From Pseudobutyrivibrio sp. (lineage in GTDB: Bacteria; Bacillota; Clostridia; Lachnospirales; Lachnospiraceae), in contig JAIKWH010000062.1 of assembly GCA_024684955.1 (NCBI GenBank), positions 1 through 64,000 of the forward strand: a stretch of DNA of 64,000 bases, given 5' to 3'. This document shows positions 50,894 through 60,470 of the stretch, in pieces. Under the pieces are notes generated by a model, which made no database searches, was not told where the DNA came from, and worked only from the letters and a program-made list of their open reading frames with translations. The position numbers were made by a program, and so were the translations under genes. The stretch's first letter is position 1. Each line of letters begins with the position of its first letter.

Positions 50894-51766
50894 ATGGTAA
50901 AGATAGGAAGAAACGACCCATGTTGGTGCGGTAGCGGCCGTAAATATAAGCAGTGCCATGAGGCCATGGATAAAAAGATTCAGAGTTATGCAGTGCAGGG
51001 ACACCAGGTACCTGGGCATCACATGTTAAAGACACCAGAGCAGATTGCAAAGATTAAGGAGTCTGCAGTTATTAATATGGCTTGCCTTGACGCTGTAGGT
51101 CAGGCTATTTGCGAGGGCATGCCAACATCAGAGATTGACAGAATCGTCCATGACACTACTACAAAAATGGGAGGAATCCCTGCCCCACTTAATTACGAAG
51201 GATTCCCTTATAGCGTGTGCACATCTGTAAATGATCAGGTATGCCATGGCTACCCATCAAAAGATGTAATTCTCAAGAGTGGGGATATTATAAATGTAGA
51301 TTGCTCTACTATTTTAGATGGATATTTTTCCGATTCATCCAGAATGTTTATGATTGGTGACGTGGACCCAGAGACTAAAAAACTGGTTGAGGTAACAAAG
51401 GAATGCTGTGACCTGGGACTGGCTCAGGTAAAGCCATGGGGATTTTTAGGTGACGTAGGAGCTGCAATTTGTGAGCATGCCCATGCCAATGGTTACCAGG
51501 TTGTTAGAGAAATCGGTGGCCATGGTGTAGGTCTGGAGTTCCATGAGGAGCCATGGGTAGGTTACAATACCTTGCCTGGCACAGAATTGCTTTTGGTCCC
51601 TGGCTTTATGTTTACTATAGAGCCTATGATTAATATGGGCACACAAAAGATTCGCACAGACCAAAGCAACGGTTGGGAGGTATACACTTTAGATGGAAAA
51701 CCTTCTGCCCAGTGGGAGTACCAGGTGCTTGTTACAGAGGATGGATACGAGGTAATTTCATATTGA
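50894..51766 (+). CDS. map: methionine aminopeptidase with N-terminal SEC-C motif
   Basis: Start placed at ATG 50894 after AGGAAGGTGA; the track start overlaps the upstream gene. The 290 residues begin with a SEC-C zinc motif (GRNDPCWCGSGRKYKQCH, about 5-22), followed by a full type I MetAP: metal Asp pair in INVDCSTILDGYFSDSS, His in GGHGVGLEFHE, Glu in TIEPMI and Glu in WEYQVLVTEDG. SEC-C can bind the ribosome or SecB-like partners and may bring the enzyme to nascent chains. Its stop overlaps the next gene (TGATG). Confidence 0.95.
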   Translation: MVKIGRNDPCWCGSGRKYKQCHEAMDKKIQSYAVQGHQVPGHHMLKTPEQIAKIKESAVINMACLDAVGQAICEGMPTSEIDRIVHDTTTKMGGIPAPLNYEGFPYSVCTSVNDQVCHGYPSKDVILKSGDIINVDCSTILDGYFSDSSRMFMIGDVDPETKKLVEVTKECCDLGLAQVKPWGFLGDVGAAICEHAHANGYQVVREIGGHGVGLEFHEEPWVGYNTLPGTELLLVPGFMFTIEPMINMGTQKIRTDQSNGWEVYTLDGKPSAQWEYQVLVTEDGYEVISY

Positions 51767-52461
51767 TGCGATTAGACAAATTACTGGTTGAATTAAATAT
51801 AGGAACCAGGTCTGAAGTAAAGGCTCTTCTAAAGAAGGGCCTTATTTTTGTGGATGGACAAAAGAGGACAAAGCCGGAGGAGAAAGTGGATGAAAACGCT
51901 GTAGTAGTCAACTATCAGGGCCGGGATTATTCTTTTGTCAAATATAGATATTATGTAATGAATAAGCCTGCAGGTCTTATTACAGCAACCACTGATAGCA
52001 AGGACAAAACGGTGATGGACCTTTTTTATGAAAAGGTGAAGGATGGACCAAGTGACCTCTTTCCAGTGGGAAGACTGGATAGGGACACAACAGGGCTCCT
52101 CCTTATAACTAATGACGGGCAATTGGCCCATGACTTGCTGTCGCCCAAAAAGCATGTGGACAAGACCTATCTTGTCACAGTGGATCAGGCCCTGACAGAT
52201 GAGGATGTAAAGGCCCTGGAGAATGGGGTGAGAATAGGTGAGGGCGAACTGACAGCCCCTGCAAAAGTGGAGTATGAGGGTGGCCAAAACTGCAAAATTA
52301 CCATTCATGAGGGGAAATTTCACCAGGTAAAAAGGATGTTTTTTGCAGTGGGAAAAGAGGTGCTAGCCCTTAAAAGAACTGGCTTTGGTCCACTTACCCT
52401 AGATGAGGATGATTTGCCTCAAGGGTACATTAACGAACTAAAGCGTGAAAGTTTTTATTGA
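51766..52461 (+). CDS. rsuA: 16S rRNA pseudouridine synthase RsuA/RluB family
   Basis: Start placed at ATG 51766, overlapping the map stop. The 231 residues have an N-terminal S4 domain (MRLDKLLVELNIGTRSEVKALLKKGLIFVDG) and the pseudouridine synthase core (NKPAGLITAT, catalytic Asp in GRLDRDTTGLLLITNDG, KTYLVTVD, FHQVKRMF). The short form with S4 fits RsuA, which acts on 16S rRNA; a 23S-acting relative is the alternative. Confidence 0.9.
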   Translation: MRLDKLLVELNIGTRSEVKALLKKGLIFVDGQKRTKPEEKVDENAVVVNYQGRDYSFVKYRYYVMNKPAGLITATTDSKDKTVMDLFYEKVKDGPSDLFPVGRLDRDTTGLLLITNDGQLAHDLLSPKKHVDKTYLVTVDQALTDEDVKALENGVRIGEGELTAPAKVEYEGGQNCKITIHEGKFHQVKRMFFAVGKEVLALKRTGFGPLTLDEDDLPQGYINELKRESFY

Positions 52462-52522
52462 CGATTTAAGAAAGTAGATATATTATATTCCCATCAAAGA
52501 ATTTTGGAATTTAAAGTGTTAA

Positions 52523-52544
52523 AGTGAAACGTGGAATTCACTTA
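52523..52544 (+). promoter_or_regulatory. dyad upstream of livK
   Basis: Inverted repeat AAGTGAA-N8-TTCACTT just before the ribosome binding site AAGGAGG of the substrate-binding protein gene. It may be an operator or a leader hairpin; no regulator is adjacent. Confidence 0.4.
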
Positions 52545-52557
52545 GTAAGGAGGGAAT

Positions 52558-53754
52558 ATGATGAAAAAGAAATTACTTAGTCTTGCTTTAGTATCAGCAA
52601 TGACAGCATCACTTTTTGTAGGCTGTGGAGACGCTGCAAAGAGCGCTGATGGAAATGATCAGGCAACAGAGGAGGCAGCCGGCGAGCTGACTTGGAAGAT
52701 TGGTGGTATCGGACCTACTACAGGCGGTGCCGCCCAGTACGGAACAGGTGTTATGAACGCCATCCAGATTGCAGTTGATGAGGTTAATGCTGATGGCGGT
52801 ATCAATGGATATCAGATAGCATTTAATTTTCAGGATGATGAGGCAGATGCTCAGAAATCAGTTAATGCTTACAATACATTAAAGGATTGGGGAATGCAGA
52901 TTCTCGAGGGAACAGTTACTTCTGGTGCTTGTACAGCAGTTTCTGCTGAGACATACAACGACAGAATTTTCCAGATTACACCATCTGCATCTTCTACAGA
53001 TGTAACAACAGGACATGACAATTCATTCCAGATTTGTTTCTCAGACCCTAACCAGGGTACAGTTTCAGCAGACTATATTGCTGACAACGGATTGGCTGCA
53101 AAGATTGGTATCATCTATGATAGTTCAGATACATACTCATCAGGTGTTTATCAGAATTTTGCTACAGAGACACAGGCAAAGGGCCTTGAGATTGTAGCAA
53201 CAGAGGCATTTACTTCTGATTCAAAGACAGATTTTACAACCCAGTTGCAGAAGTGCAAGGATGCAGGCGCAGAGCTTCTTTTCCTTCCATTCTATTACAC
53301 AGAGGCAGCAATCGTACTTACTCAGGCTAATCAGATGGATTACGCACCAATCTTCTTTGGTGTTGATGGATTAGACGGAATCCTTTCAGTTGAAAACTTT
53401 GATGTAAGCCTTGCAGAGGGTGTTTACCTTCTTACACCATTCGCAGCAGATGCTGAGGATGAGGCTACACAGTCATTTGTTTCAAAATATGAGGAGCAGT
53501 TTGGCGGTATACCAAACCAGTTTGCAGCAGATGCTTACGACGGCGTATACATCATCAAGGAGGCTATCGAGTCAGCAAACCTTACACCTGAGGCATCAAA
53601 CGAGGAAATCTGCGAGGCACTTATCTCAGCAATCCAGTCTGTTAACTACAATGGACTTACAGGTGAGAATATGACATGGAATGCAGCAGGAGAGGTTTCT
53701 AAGGATCCTAAGGCAGTTGTAATCCAAAACGGTGCTTACGTATCAGTTCAGTAA
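52558..53754 (+). CDS. livK: branched-chain amino acid ABC transporter, substrate-binding lipoprotein
   Basis: 398 residues with a lipoprotein signal (LFVGCGD; Cys about 23) and a type I periplasmic-binding fold of the LivJ/LivK type (KIGGIGPTTGGAAQYGTGVMNAIQIAVDEVNADGGING). It captures a branched-chain amino acid or similar ligand outside the cell. It is the first gene of a complete liv operon (livK-H-M-G-F). Confidence 0.95.
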   Translation: MMKKKLLSLALVSAMTASLFVGCGDAAKSADGNDQATEEAAGELTWKIGGIGPTTGGAAQYGTGVMNAIQIAVDEVNADGGINGYQIAFNFQDDEADAQKSVNAYNTLKDWGMQILEGTVTSGACTAVSAETYNDRIFQITPSASSTDVTTGHDNSFQICFSDPNQGTVSADYIADNGLAAKIGIIYDSSDTYSSGVYQNFATETQAKGLEIVATEAFTSDSKTDFTTQLQKCKDAGAELLFLPFYYTEAAIVLTQANQMDYAPIFFGVDGLDGILSVENFDVSLAEGVYLLTPFAADAEDEATQSFVSKYEEQFGGIPNQFAADAYDGVYIIKEAIESANLTPEASNEEICEALISAIQSVNYNGLTGENMTWNAAGEVSKDPKAVVIQNGAYVSVQ

Positions 53755-53781
53755 TACGATTCACTGAGAATAAGATTTTAA

Positions 53782-53819
53782 AAATACGGTGCAATGGGGC
53801 ATCCCCTTGCATCGTATTT
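53782..53819 (+). other. intercistronic hairpin after livK
   Basis: A long imperfect stem, AAATACGGTGCAA-t-GGGG / CCCCTTGCATCGTATTT (one wobble, one bulge), with a CAT loop. No proper T run follows. It could protect the livK mRNA end or attenuate read-through, giving more binding protein than transporter. Confidence 0.65.
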
Positions 53820-53845
53820 AATATTTTAGAAAGAGAGAAAAGGTT

Positions 53846-54727
53846 ATGGGATTTTTAACCTATTTAATTAACGGGCTTAGCCTGGGTAGCGTTTACGCCA
53901 TAATTGCTCTAGGCTACACCATGGTATATGGTATCGCCAAGATGCTGAATTTTGCCCATGGTGATGTAATCATGATAGGAGCCTATGTCACATTTATTGG
54001 CATGTCATCCTCTGGCATACCTGCAGTTCCTGCAATTGTGATTTCTATAATTGTCTGCACAGCCCTGGGAATGTTAATAGAGAAGGTGGCATATTCTCCA
54101 CTTAGAAAGGCAACCAATTTGGCGGTTCTTATTACAGCCATTGGCGTCAGCTATTTCTTGCAAAATATTGCCCTGCTTTTATTTGGATCCAATCCTGTAT
54201 CTTTTACATCAGTTGTAAAATGGCAGGGACTTTCCCTGGCAGGGGGACAATTAAAGATCACTGGCAATGCCATTGTCACAATCATTTCTTGTCTCATCAT
54301 TATGGTTTGCCTCATGTGGTTTGTTAAACATACCAAGCCAGGTCAGGCCATGAGAGCGGTATCTGAGGACAGGGATGCAGCTACACTGATGGGAATCAAT
54401 GTTAATGCGACCATATCTCTTACATTTGCCATTGGATCAGGACTGGCAGCTGTAGCGGGGGCTCTGCTTTGCTCGTCTTATCCATCACTTACTCCATATA
54501 CAGGCTCAATGCCAGGTATTAAAGCCTTTACGGCTGCAGTATTCGGAGGCATCGGTTCCATTCCAGGCGCCTTGCTTGGAGGACTTTTACTTGGAATCAT
54601 AGAGATTCTTGCAAAGGCATATATTTCCAGCCAGTTGGCAGATGCCATTGTTTTTGCTGTTTTAATTATTGTTTTGTTGGTAAAGCCTACCGGTATTTTA
54701 GGTAAGCAGATTAAAGAGAAAGTGTAG
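53846..54727 (+). CDS. livH: branched-chain amino acid ABC transporter permease LivH
   Basis: 293 residues with about eight membrane helices, starting FLTYLINGLSLGSVYAIIALGYTMVYGI, the LivH family signature, and including NFAHGDVIMIGAY. One of the two permeases of the complex; the next gene encodes the other. Confidence 0.95.
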   Translation: MGFLTYLINGLSLGSVYAIIALGYTMVYGIAKMLNFAHGDVIMIGAYVTFIGMSSSGIPAVPAIVISIIVCTALGMLIEKVAYSPLRKATNLAVLITAIGVSYFLQNIALLLFGSNPVSFTSVVKWQGLSLAGGQLKITGNAIVTIISCLIIMVCLMWFVKHTKPGQAMRAVSEDRDAATLMGINVNATISLTFAIGSGLAAVAGALLCSSYPSLTPYTGSMPGIKAFTAAVFGGIGSIPGALLGGLLLGIIEILAKAYISSQLADAIVFAVLIIVLLVKPTGILGKQIKEKV

Positions 54728-54735
54728 GTGAAAAA

Positions 54736-55815
54736 ATGAAGAATATGAATAAATCTACACAGAAACTTTTATCAACTATTGGGGTTATAGTAGTTCTTTA
54801 TATAGTTCTTTCTGTAATGGAAGGAACAGGAAATCTTAGTTCACTTTTAAGCGGACTTTTAGTACCAGTCTGTGCGTACAGCCTTGTGGCTGTAGGCCTC
54901 AATCTCTGCGTTGGATATCTGGGAGAATTATCCTTGGGGCATGCAGGATTCATGTGCGTAGGAGCCTTTGCATCGGCCTTTTTCTCAAAGGTCTTTATGA
55001 ATACAATTCCTGATGTGCCTAGGTTTATCCTCTCTCTTTTAATCGGCACATGCTTTGCAGCCCTCTTTGGATTTTTAATTGCCATTCCAGTTCTCCGCTT
55101 GAGCGGCGACTACCTGGCAATTGTTACCCTGGCCTTTGGCGAGATTATAAAGAATGTAATCAATGTAATCTATATAGGTATGGATTCAAAGGGACTTCAT
55201 TTTTCTATGAAGGATATGCTGTCCCTTGGCATGGAGCCAGGGGGAACACTGGTTGTAAACGGTGCCCAGGGTATCACTGGCACACCTCGTCAGTCTACAT
55301 TTACCCTGGCTGTAATTCTATTGATTCTAGCCCTGGTTATCACTCACAACTTTGTTAATTCGAGAACCGGTCGTGCAGTAAAGGCTATCAGAGACAACCA
55401 GATTGCGGCTGAGACAGTAGGTCTGCCTATCACAAAGTACAAACTTATTGCATTTACAATATCAGCAGCCATTGCAGGAGTAGGTGGAGTTTTATATGCT
55501 CACAATATCAACTCCCTAATTGCCACCACAAACAACTTTGGATACAACATGTCCATTATGATTTTGGTTTATGTTGTCTTAGGTGGAATCGGAAATTTCT
55601 CCGGCTCTGTGGTTGCAGCAGTTGTACTTACCCTTTTGCCAGAATTGTTAAGAGGACTTTCTACATACAGAATGCTTATCTACTCAATTGTCCTCATTGC
55701 ATTGATGCTCTTTAACTGGGCACCATCCATACTGGAATATAGAAACAAGCATGGACTTACTGCAGCAGCAATCGCGGCAAAATTTAAAAAGAAAAATACT
55801 AAGGAGGTGTCATAA
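54736..55815 (+). CDS. livM: branched-chain amino acid ABC transporter permease LivM
   Basis: 359 residues with about ten membrane helices. The motif GYLGELSLGHAGFMCVGAF and the C-terminal MILVYVVLGGIGNFSGSVVAA are LivM signatures. It partners LivH. Its stop overlaps the livG ATG. Confidence 0.95.
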   Translation: MKNMNKSTQKLLSTIGVIVVLYIVLSVMEGTGNLSSLLSGLLVPVCAYSLVAVGLNLCVGYLGELSLGHAGFMCVGAFASAFFSKVFMNTIPDVPRFILSLLIGTCFAALFGFLIAIPVLRLSGDYLAIVTLAFGEIIKNVINVIYIGMDSKGLHFSMKDMLSLGMEPGGTLVVNGAQGITGTPRQSTFTLAVILLILALVITHNFVNSRTGRAVKAIRDNQIAAETVGLPITKYKLIAFTISAAIAGVGGVLYAHNINSLIATTNNFGYNMSIMILVYVVLGGIGNFSGSVVAAVVLTLLPELLRGLSTYRMLIYSIVLIALMLFNWAPSILEYRNKHGLTAAAIAAKFKKKNTKEVS

Positions 55816-56573
55816 TGGCCTTACTAGAAGTTACTAATCTTGGCATTTCCTTTGGAGGCCTTAGGGCCGTAGATGAGTTTAATCTTTCAATCGAAAAGGG
55901 AGAACTCTATGGTCTCATCGGACCAAACGGTGCTGGTAAAACTACAGTTTTCAACATGTTAACTGGCATTTACAAGCCTACAGATGGAAAGATATTCCTG
56001 GATAAAACAGATATAACAGGCAGAAAAACTGCCGACATTAACAAGGCTGGTGTGGCTAGAACTTTCCAAAACATCAGACTCTTTGGAGACCAATCTGTTC
56101 TTGATAATGTAAAAATTGGACTCCACAATTCCTTTGAGTATGGCACAGCCACAGGCATTCTGAGGCTGCCAAAGTATTTTGCCACAGAAAAGGAAATGAA
56201 CAATAAGGCGCTGGAGATACTCTCTGTATTTGGCCTGGATTCTGCAGCAGATATCCTGGCTTCCAACCTGCCATACGGCAAGCAGAGAGAATTGGAGATA
56301 GCAAGAGCCCTGGCAACGGGACCAAAGCTTTTGCTTTTAGATGAGCCTGCTGCTGGTATGAACCCAAATGAGACAAGGGATTTGATGAATACAATCGCCC
56401 TAATCAGAAAGGAATTTGGTATTACCATACTTTTGATAGAACATGATATGAAACTGGTTTCAGGAATTTGCGAGAAACTTACAGTACTTAACTTTGGCCG
56501 TGTATTATCCTCAGGCCTGACATCTGATGTACTAAATGATCCTGAAGTAATAAAGGCATATCTGGGAGAGTAA
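55815..56573 (+). CDS. livG: branched-chain amino acid ABC transporter ATPase LivG
   Basis: 252-residue ABC ATPase. Walker A GPNGAGKTT (about 37-45), LSRTFQNIRLF-type Q-loop region (ARTFQNIRLF), Walker B LLLLDEPAAGMNPNE and the end EVIKAYLGE identify LivG. The signature is SNLPYGKQRELE, the usual LivG variant without LSGGQ. Confidence 0.95.
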   Translation: MALLEVTNLGISFGGLRAVDEFNLSIEKGELYGLIGPNGAGKTTVFNMLTGIYKPTDGKIFLDKTDITGRKTADINKAGVARTFQNIRLFGDQSVLDNVKIGLHNSFEYGTATGILRLPKYFATEKEMNNKALEILSVFGLDSAADILASNLPYGKQRELEIARALATGPKLLLLDEPAAGMNPNETRDLMNTIALIRKEFGITILLIEHDMKLVSGICEKLTVLNFGRVLSSGLTSDVLNDPEVIKAYLGE

Positions 56574-56575
56574 TT

Positions 56576-57286
56576 ATGGCAATGTTAATTGTAAAAGACT
56601 TAAAAGTAAATTATGGAGTTATCCAAGCCTTAAAGGGAATCAGTTTTGAGGTAAATGAGGGAGAGGTAATTGCCCTCATTGGAGCAAATGGTGCAGGCAA
56701 GACCACCACCCTCCAGACTATCTCAGGAATGCTGACACCTAGCTCTGGTCAAATCCTCCTAAGGGACACCAATATAACCAAGATTCCTGGACATAAAATC
56801 GTGTCCATGGGCATGGCTCATGTGCCGGAAGGAAGGCGTGTATTTGCCCAACTGACAGTGCTTGAAAACTTAAAAATGGGGGCTTATACTAGAAGTAACA
56901 AGAGGGAAGTAGCAGATACTTTGGAGAGGGTTTATGAGTCTTTTCCAAGGCTTAAAGAAAGGCAAAATCAGATGGCAGGTACCCTGTCAGGTGGTGAGCA
57001 GCAGATGCTGGCCATGGGTAGAGCCCTGATGAGCAAGCCTTCAATCATGCTTATGGATGAGCCTTCCATGGGTCTATCTCCAATTTATGTAGAGGAAATT
57101 TTCTCTATTATCCAGTCTATTTCCAAGGCAGGCACAACAGTGCTTTTGGTAGAGCAGAATGCTAAAAAGGCCCTTGCCATTGCAGATAGGGCATATGTCC
57201 TAGAGACTGGCAATATTGTTCTATCCGGGGATGCAAAGACTTTGATGAATGACGACTCTATCAAAAAGGCATACCTGGGAGAATAA
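56576..57286 (+). CDS. livF: branched-chain amino acid ABC transporter ATPase LivF
   Basis: 236-residue ABC ATPase. Walker A GANGAGKTT (about 36-44), HVPEGRRVFAQLTVLENL, signature LSGGEQQML and Walker B MLMDEPSMGLSP identify LivF. It heterodimerises with LivG. It begins two bases after livG and ends the operon. Confidence 0.95.
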   Translation: MAMLIVKDLKVNYGVIQALKGISFEVNEGEVIALIGANGAGKTTTLQTISGMLTPSSGQILLRDTNITKIPGHKIVSMGMAHVPEGRRVFAQLTVLENLKMGAYTRSNKREVADTLERVYESFPRLKERQNQMAGTLSGGEQQMLAMGRALMSKPSIMLMDEPSMGLSPIYVEEIFSIIQSISKAGTTVLLVEQNAKKALAIADRAYVLETGNIVLSGDAKTLMNDDSIKKAYLGE

Positions 57287-57349
57287 ATAATGTAATTAGC
57301 ACTTACCTGCCGCTATTATTGTGAGTTTTAGCAGATGGAGGGGTTAGCA

Positions 57350-57970
57350 ATGGACGAGAAGAGGCTAGTTATCACAATTGCACGTAGTTATGGCTCAGGT
57401 GGATTGACTTTGGGCAAAAAGTTGGCAAAGGAATTGGGGATTCCTCTTTATGACAGGGAGATTCTTCGCATGGCTTCAGACCAAAGTGGCATCAACGAAG
57501 AACTCTTTGGCCAGGTGGACGAAAAGGTTAGAACAATCTTTATGTCAGCCAAGGGCAAGTACAAGGGCATGCCACTTACTCCAGAGTATTCGGCATTTAC
57601 CAGCGATGACAACCTGTTTGAACTGCAGGCAGATGTTATCAAGCGTATAGCCAACACCCAGTCATGCATCTTTGTAGGCCGCTGTGCAGACTACATACTA
57701 AAGGATAGGCCATATGTTATTTCTCTATTCTTTTATGCCTCAGAAGAGGACTGTATGGTGAGACTGCGCAAGCAGGTATCAGGCACAGACCAGGAGTTGC
57801 TTAAGAGGATGCACGATATCGACAAACATCGTGCAGACTACTACAAGTATTACACAGGTCATGAGTGGAATGATGCCAGAAACTATGACTTTTGCTTAGA
57901 CACAGGAGTTATGGAATACGACAAACTTATCGATGTGGTTAAATACTACATTGAGAGTAAAAACAATTAA
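57350..57970 (+). CDS. cytidylate-kinase-like protein
   Basis: Start placed at ATG 57350, six bases after GGAGGGG. The 206 residues have the P-loop-like ITIARSYGSGGLTLGKKLA (about 8-26), YDREIL (about 33-38) and a late VGRCADYIL (about 110). This matches the cytidylate kinase-like (AAA) family common in Firmicutes. It is shorter and looser than true Cmk, and the substrate is not known. It is 63 bases after livF with no terminator between. Confidence 0.85.
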   Translation: MDEKRLVITIARSYGSGGLTLGKKLAKELGIPLYDREILRMASDQSGINEELFGQVDEKVRTIFMSAKGKYKGMPLTPEYSAFTSDDNLFELQADVIKRIANTQSCIFVGRCADYILKDRPYVISLFFYASEEDCMVRLRKQVSGTDQELLKRMHDIDKHRADYYKYYTGHEWNDARNYDFCLDTGVMEYDKLIDVVKYYIESKNN

Positions 57971-57984
57971 TAATTAGATTTATT

Positions 57985-58020
57985 AGGGGGAGCTGAAAAT
58001 ATTCAGTACCCCCTTTTTTT
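57985..58020 (+). terminator. intrinsic terminator
   Basis: Stem GGGGG-a-GCTGAA / TTCAGT-a-CCCCC followed by seven T. Confidence 0.93.
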
Positions 58021-58156
58021 TATTAAGAGGTTTTTATAAAAAATATTCTAAAATGGGTAGATTTATTTTTATGCAAATGTTATAAATATTTGTCAGAAAA
58101 CAAATTTTGGTTAAAAAATACTTCCTCAAAATATTAAAAAAGGAAAAGGGAAATAG

Positions 58157-59161
58157 GTGAGATACGAACTATTGACAAACTGCATAGGGAAGACATTGGG
58201 ACAGGATATTATAGATGAGAATAACCTGTTGATTCTTGCTGCAGGAACAGAGATTACGGAAACCCTAGTTAGAAGGCTTCAAAATTTTGGAATCTATTAC
58301 TTGTCTATAAAGGAGCCTCTCACCGATGATTTGGATATTACAAATCCAATATCTGACCAGACCATCATCACAGCAGCCAATGCTATTGCCAGTCTTGATA
58401 TTGACAAGGCTTTTGAGGCTGCAGACAAGATTGTGGCTGATATGACATCCAATTCTGCCATTCTGGGCAATGGTTTCATGATTCTTAGAGAATATGATGA
58501 AAACACAGCCTTTCATTCTATTTCTGTGGCAGTATTCTCCATAATGCTAGGAATGAGCCTGGGGCTTAGCATGGTAAGGCTTAGAAACCTATCAGTTGGA
58601 GCTCTCTTACATGACATTGGAAAATCCCAGATACCAATTGAGATTTTAAATAAAACTGGCAGCCTTACAGCAGAAGAGACAGAACTTATGCGACAGCATC
58701 CAAAGTATGGCTACAACATGGTAAAGGATGATGTCCTTATGCCAATCCCAGTAAAGTCTATTATTTTGCAGCACCACGAAAACTGGGATGGGTCAGGATA
58801 TCCTAGAAAGTTAAAAGAAGACAAGATCTATGAACTGGCATCTATCACCCATATCTGCGATGTGTTTGATGCCTTGATTTCAAAAAGGTCATACAAGGAG
58901 GCCTTCTCATACAAGGACAGTTTAGATTATATGGAAAGCATGAGAGGCATTATGTTTAATCCATATTGTCTGGACTACTTTTTCTCGGAGGTGCCTATAT
59001 ACAAGGTGGGACTAAAGGTAACACTTAATACTGGTGAGACAGCAATAGTTGTTAAAAACACCAGAGGAGATATGCGTCGTCCTATTATTAGGATGGAGGC
59101 AACAGGACAGGACATCAACCTGAGGGAAGTGCCTGTCGATGAACTATTTATTGAAAGTTAA
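58157..59161 (+). CDS. HD-GYP cyclic-di-GMP phosphodiesterase
   Basis: 334 residues starting at GTG (GGGAAATAG upstream). The N-terminal about 120 residues have no clear domain. The HD-GYP domain (about 125-270) has the full metal and signature set: HDIGKSQIP (about 152), HPKYGYNM, HHENWDGSGYP (about 200) and CDVFDALISKRSYKEAFS. It should hydrolyse c-di-GMP to pGpG or GMP. It is followed by an aldose-epimerase-like gene. The AT-rich 136-base leader shows no GEMM riboswitch. Confidence 0.92.
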   Translation: MRYELLTNCIGKTLGQDIIDENNLLILAAGTEITETLVRRLQNFGIYYLSIKEPLTDDLDITNPISDQTIITAANAIASLDIDKAFEAADKIVADMTSNSAILGNGFMILREYDENTAFHSISVAVFSIMLGMSLGLSMVRLRNLSVGALLHDIGKSQIPIEILNKTGSLTAEETELMRQHPKYGYNMVKDDVLMPIPVKSIILQHHENWDGSGYPRKLKEDKIYELASITHICDVFDALISKRSYKEAFSYKDSLDYMESMRGIMFNPYCLDYFFSEVPIYKVGLKVTLNTGETAIVVKNTRGDMRRPIIRMEATGQDINLREVPVDELFIES

Positions 59162-59192
59162 GCAAATAAATATTCAGGGGGAATATAGAAAA

Positions 59193-60224
59193 ATGAAAGA
59201 ATTCAAAGACAAGTATGGCAGTCTGCTCCATGAGCAGGAAGTGGACAATGGACTTTTGTCCTTCACTGTCATTCCGGAGCGTGGCATGGATGTGGGAGAA
59301 ATCTGCTTTAAGGGAAAGAGAGTGTCTTGGGACAAGGGCAGAGAATACCTGATTCATCCAGAAAATGTAGACCTCCGCAAGGAGGGATGGGACAAGGGGT
59401 TTTATTGTGCCGTTTCTTCCGTAGGACCAGAGGTCTTTGGGACACCTGACGAGGTTAGAACAGTCCATGGCACAGGAGCCTACTCTATATGTGATTACAA
59501 GGATGTGGAGGTAAATACCAAAGGTGATATCACCGAGGTGACCGGCACATTCAATATCAAGGGATATGATAAAGATCCTGTTTATAAAAAGCAGGTAAAA
59601 GTGTTCACAGCTGCAAATAGTCATTTCCTAGTCAGGGAAGAGGTGATTACCAACCTGACAGATGAGAGAGTGCCAAACGACTATGGATATCACATCCAAA
59701 TGTGCGGCAGGTCCTTTATGGAAAATGGAGGCAAGTATCTGCTTCCTGTTAGACCTGACAGAATGCTTTTAAGGGACTCTGCTCCAAAGGAAAATGACCC
59801 AAAGGACATTTATCCATACGATCAGGATTTTGATCCAATCAGGTGTTATCAATACATACCTGAACAGGTAAAGGGTCTTGAGATGGTGGCAGACATAAAG
59901 CCATGTCTTAAGATGATGGGGGATGACAAGCAGCCATTTACAGTAGAATGTATTGTAAATGCTGACAAGACAGGACTTGTCTTTATAGTAAGACCCCTGG
60001 CAGAATTTTCTCGCAGTCTTTTGGCAAAGAGAAATGTGGAGGATACTATGTATGCCATAGAGCCATGTAATACTAGGCCGAATTCTATAAGGCAAAAAGA
60101 GATTGACGGGGAACTCAGGTGGCTTGAGCCCCACGAAAGTTCTGTTAGCCATATAGCAATTGGCTACACAGAGGATAAGGTGCAGATAAATCACCTAATC
60201 CAATTAATTAGAGATTCATATTAA
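59193..60224 (+). CDS. DUF4432 / aldose-1-epimerase-like protein
   Basis: Start placed at ATG 59193, about 11 bases after AGGGGG; the track start overlaps the upstream gene. The 343 residues match the DUF4432 aldose-epimerase-like family (VIPERGMDVGEICFKGKRVSW, early; VPNDYGYHIQMC in the middle; IEPCNTRPNSI near the end). The active-site His and Glu of mutarotases are plausible within these motifs. It probably acts on sugar anomers or a sugar derivative; substrate unknown. Confidence 0.82.
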   Translation: MKEFKDKYGSLLHEQEVDNGLLSFTVIPERGMDVGEICFKGKRVSWDKGREYLIHPENVDLRKEGWDKGFYCAVSSVGPEVFGTPDEVRTVHGTGAYSICDYKDVEVNTKGDITEVTGTFNIKGYDKDPVYKKQVKVFTAANSHFLVREEVITNLTDERVPNDYGYHIQMCGRSFMENGGKYLLPVRPDRMLLRDSAPKENDPKDIYPYDQDFDPIRCYQYIPEQVKGLEMVADIKPCLKMMGDDKQPFTVECIVNADKTGLVFIVRPLAEFSRSLLAKRNVEDTMYAIEPCNTRPNSIRQKEIDGELRWLEPHESSVSHIAIGYTEDKVQINHLIQLIRDSY

Positions 60225-60230
60225 AAATAA

Positions 60231-60267
60231 AAAGAGGTAGTTCTACAAAACTATCTCTTTCTTTTTT
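60231..60267 (+). terminator. intrinsic terminator
   Basis: Stem AAAGAGGTAGTT / AACTATCTCTTT with a six-base loop, followed by CTTTTTT. Confidence 0.9.
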
Positions 60268-60470
60268 CTGCTTTCTCTTTTTTCAGTCGAGAATCCTTGA
60301 AAATACAGAAAAACTCTAAGAATAGTAACAGTTTTTTAACAGTATATTCACAAAGGGGCTTTCCATTCGTAATAAAATAAAGTGAGTAATAAACTACATT
60401 TGACCGCATTGAGAATAATATGCCAATTGTGAGAGAGGAATGAGAATAGAAACTGAGGGGGCAAACGATA

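Noticed and set aside
58021-58156. possible c-di-GMP riboswitch before the HD-GYP gene
   Set aside because: The leader is AT-rich and lacks the conserved GEMM elements; no stable structure is visible.
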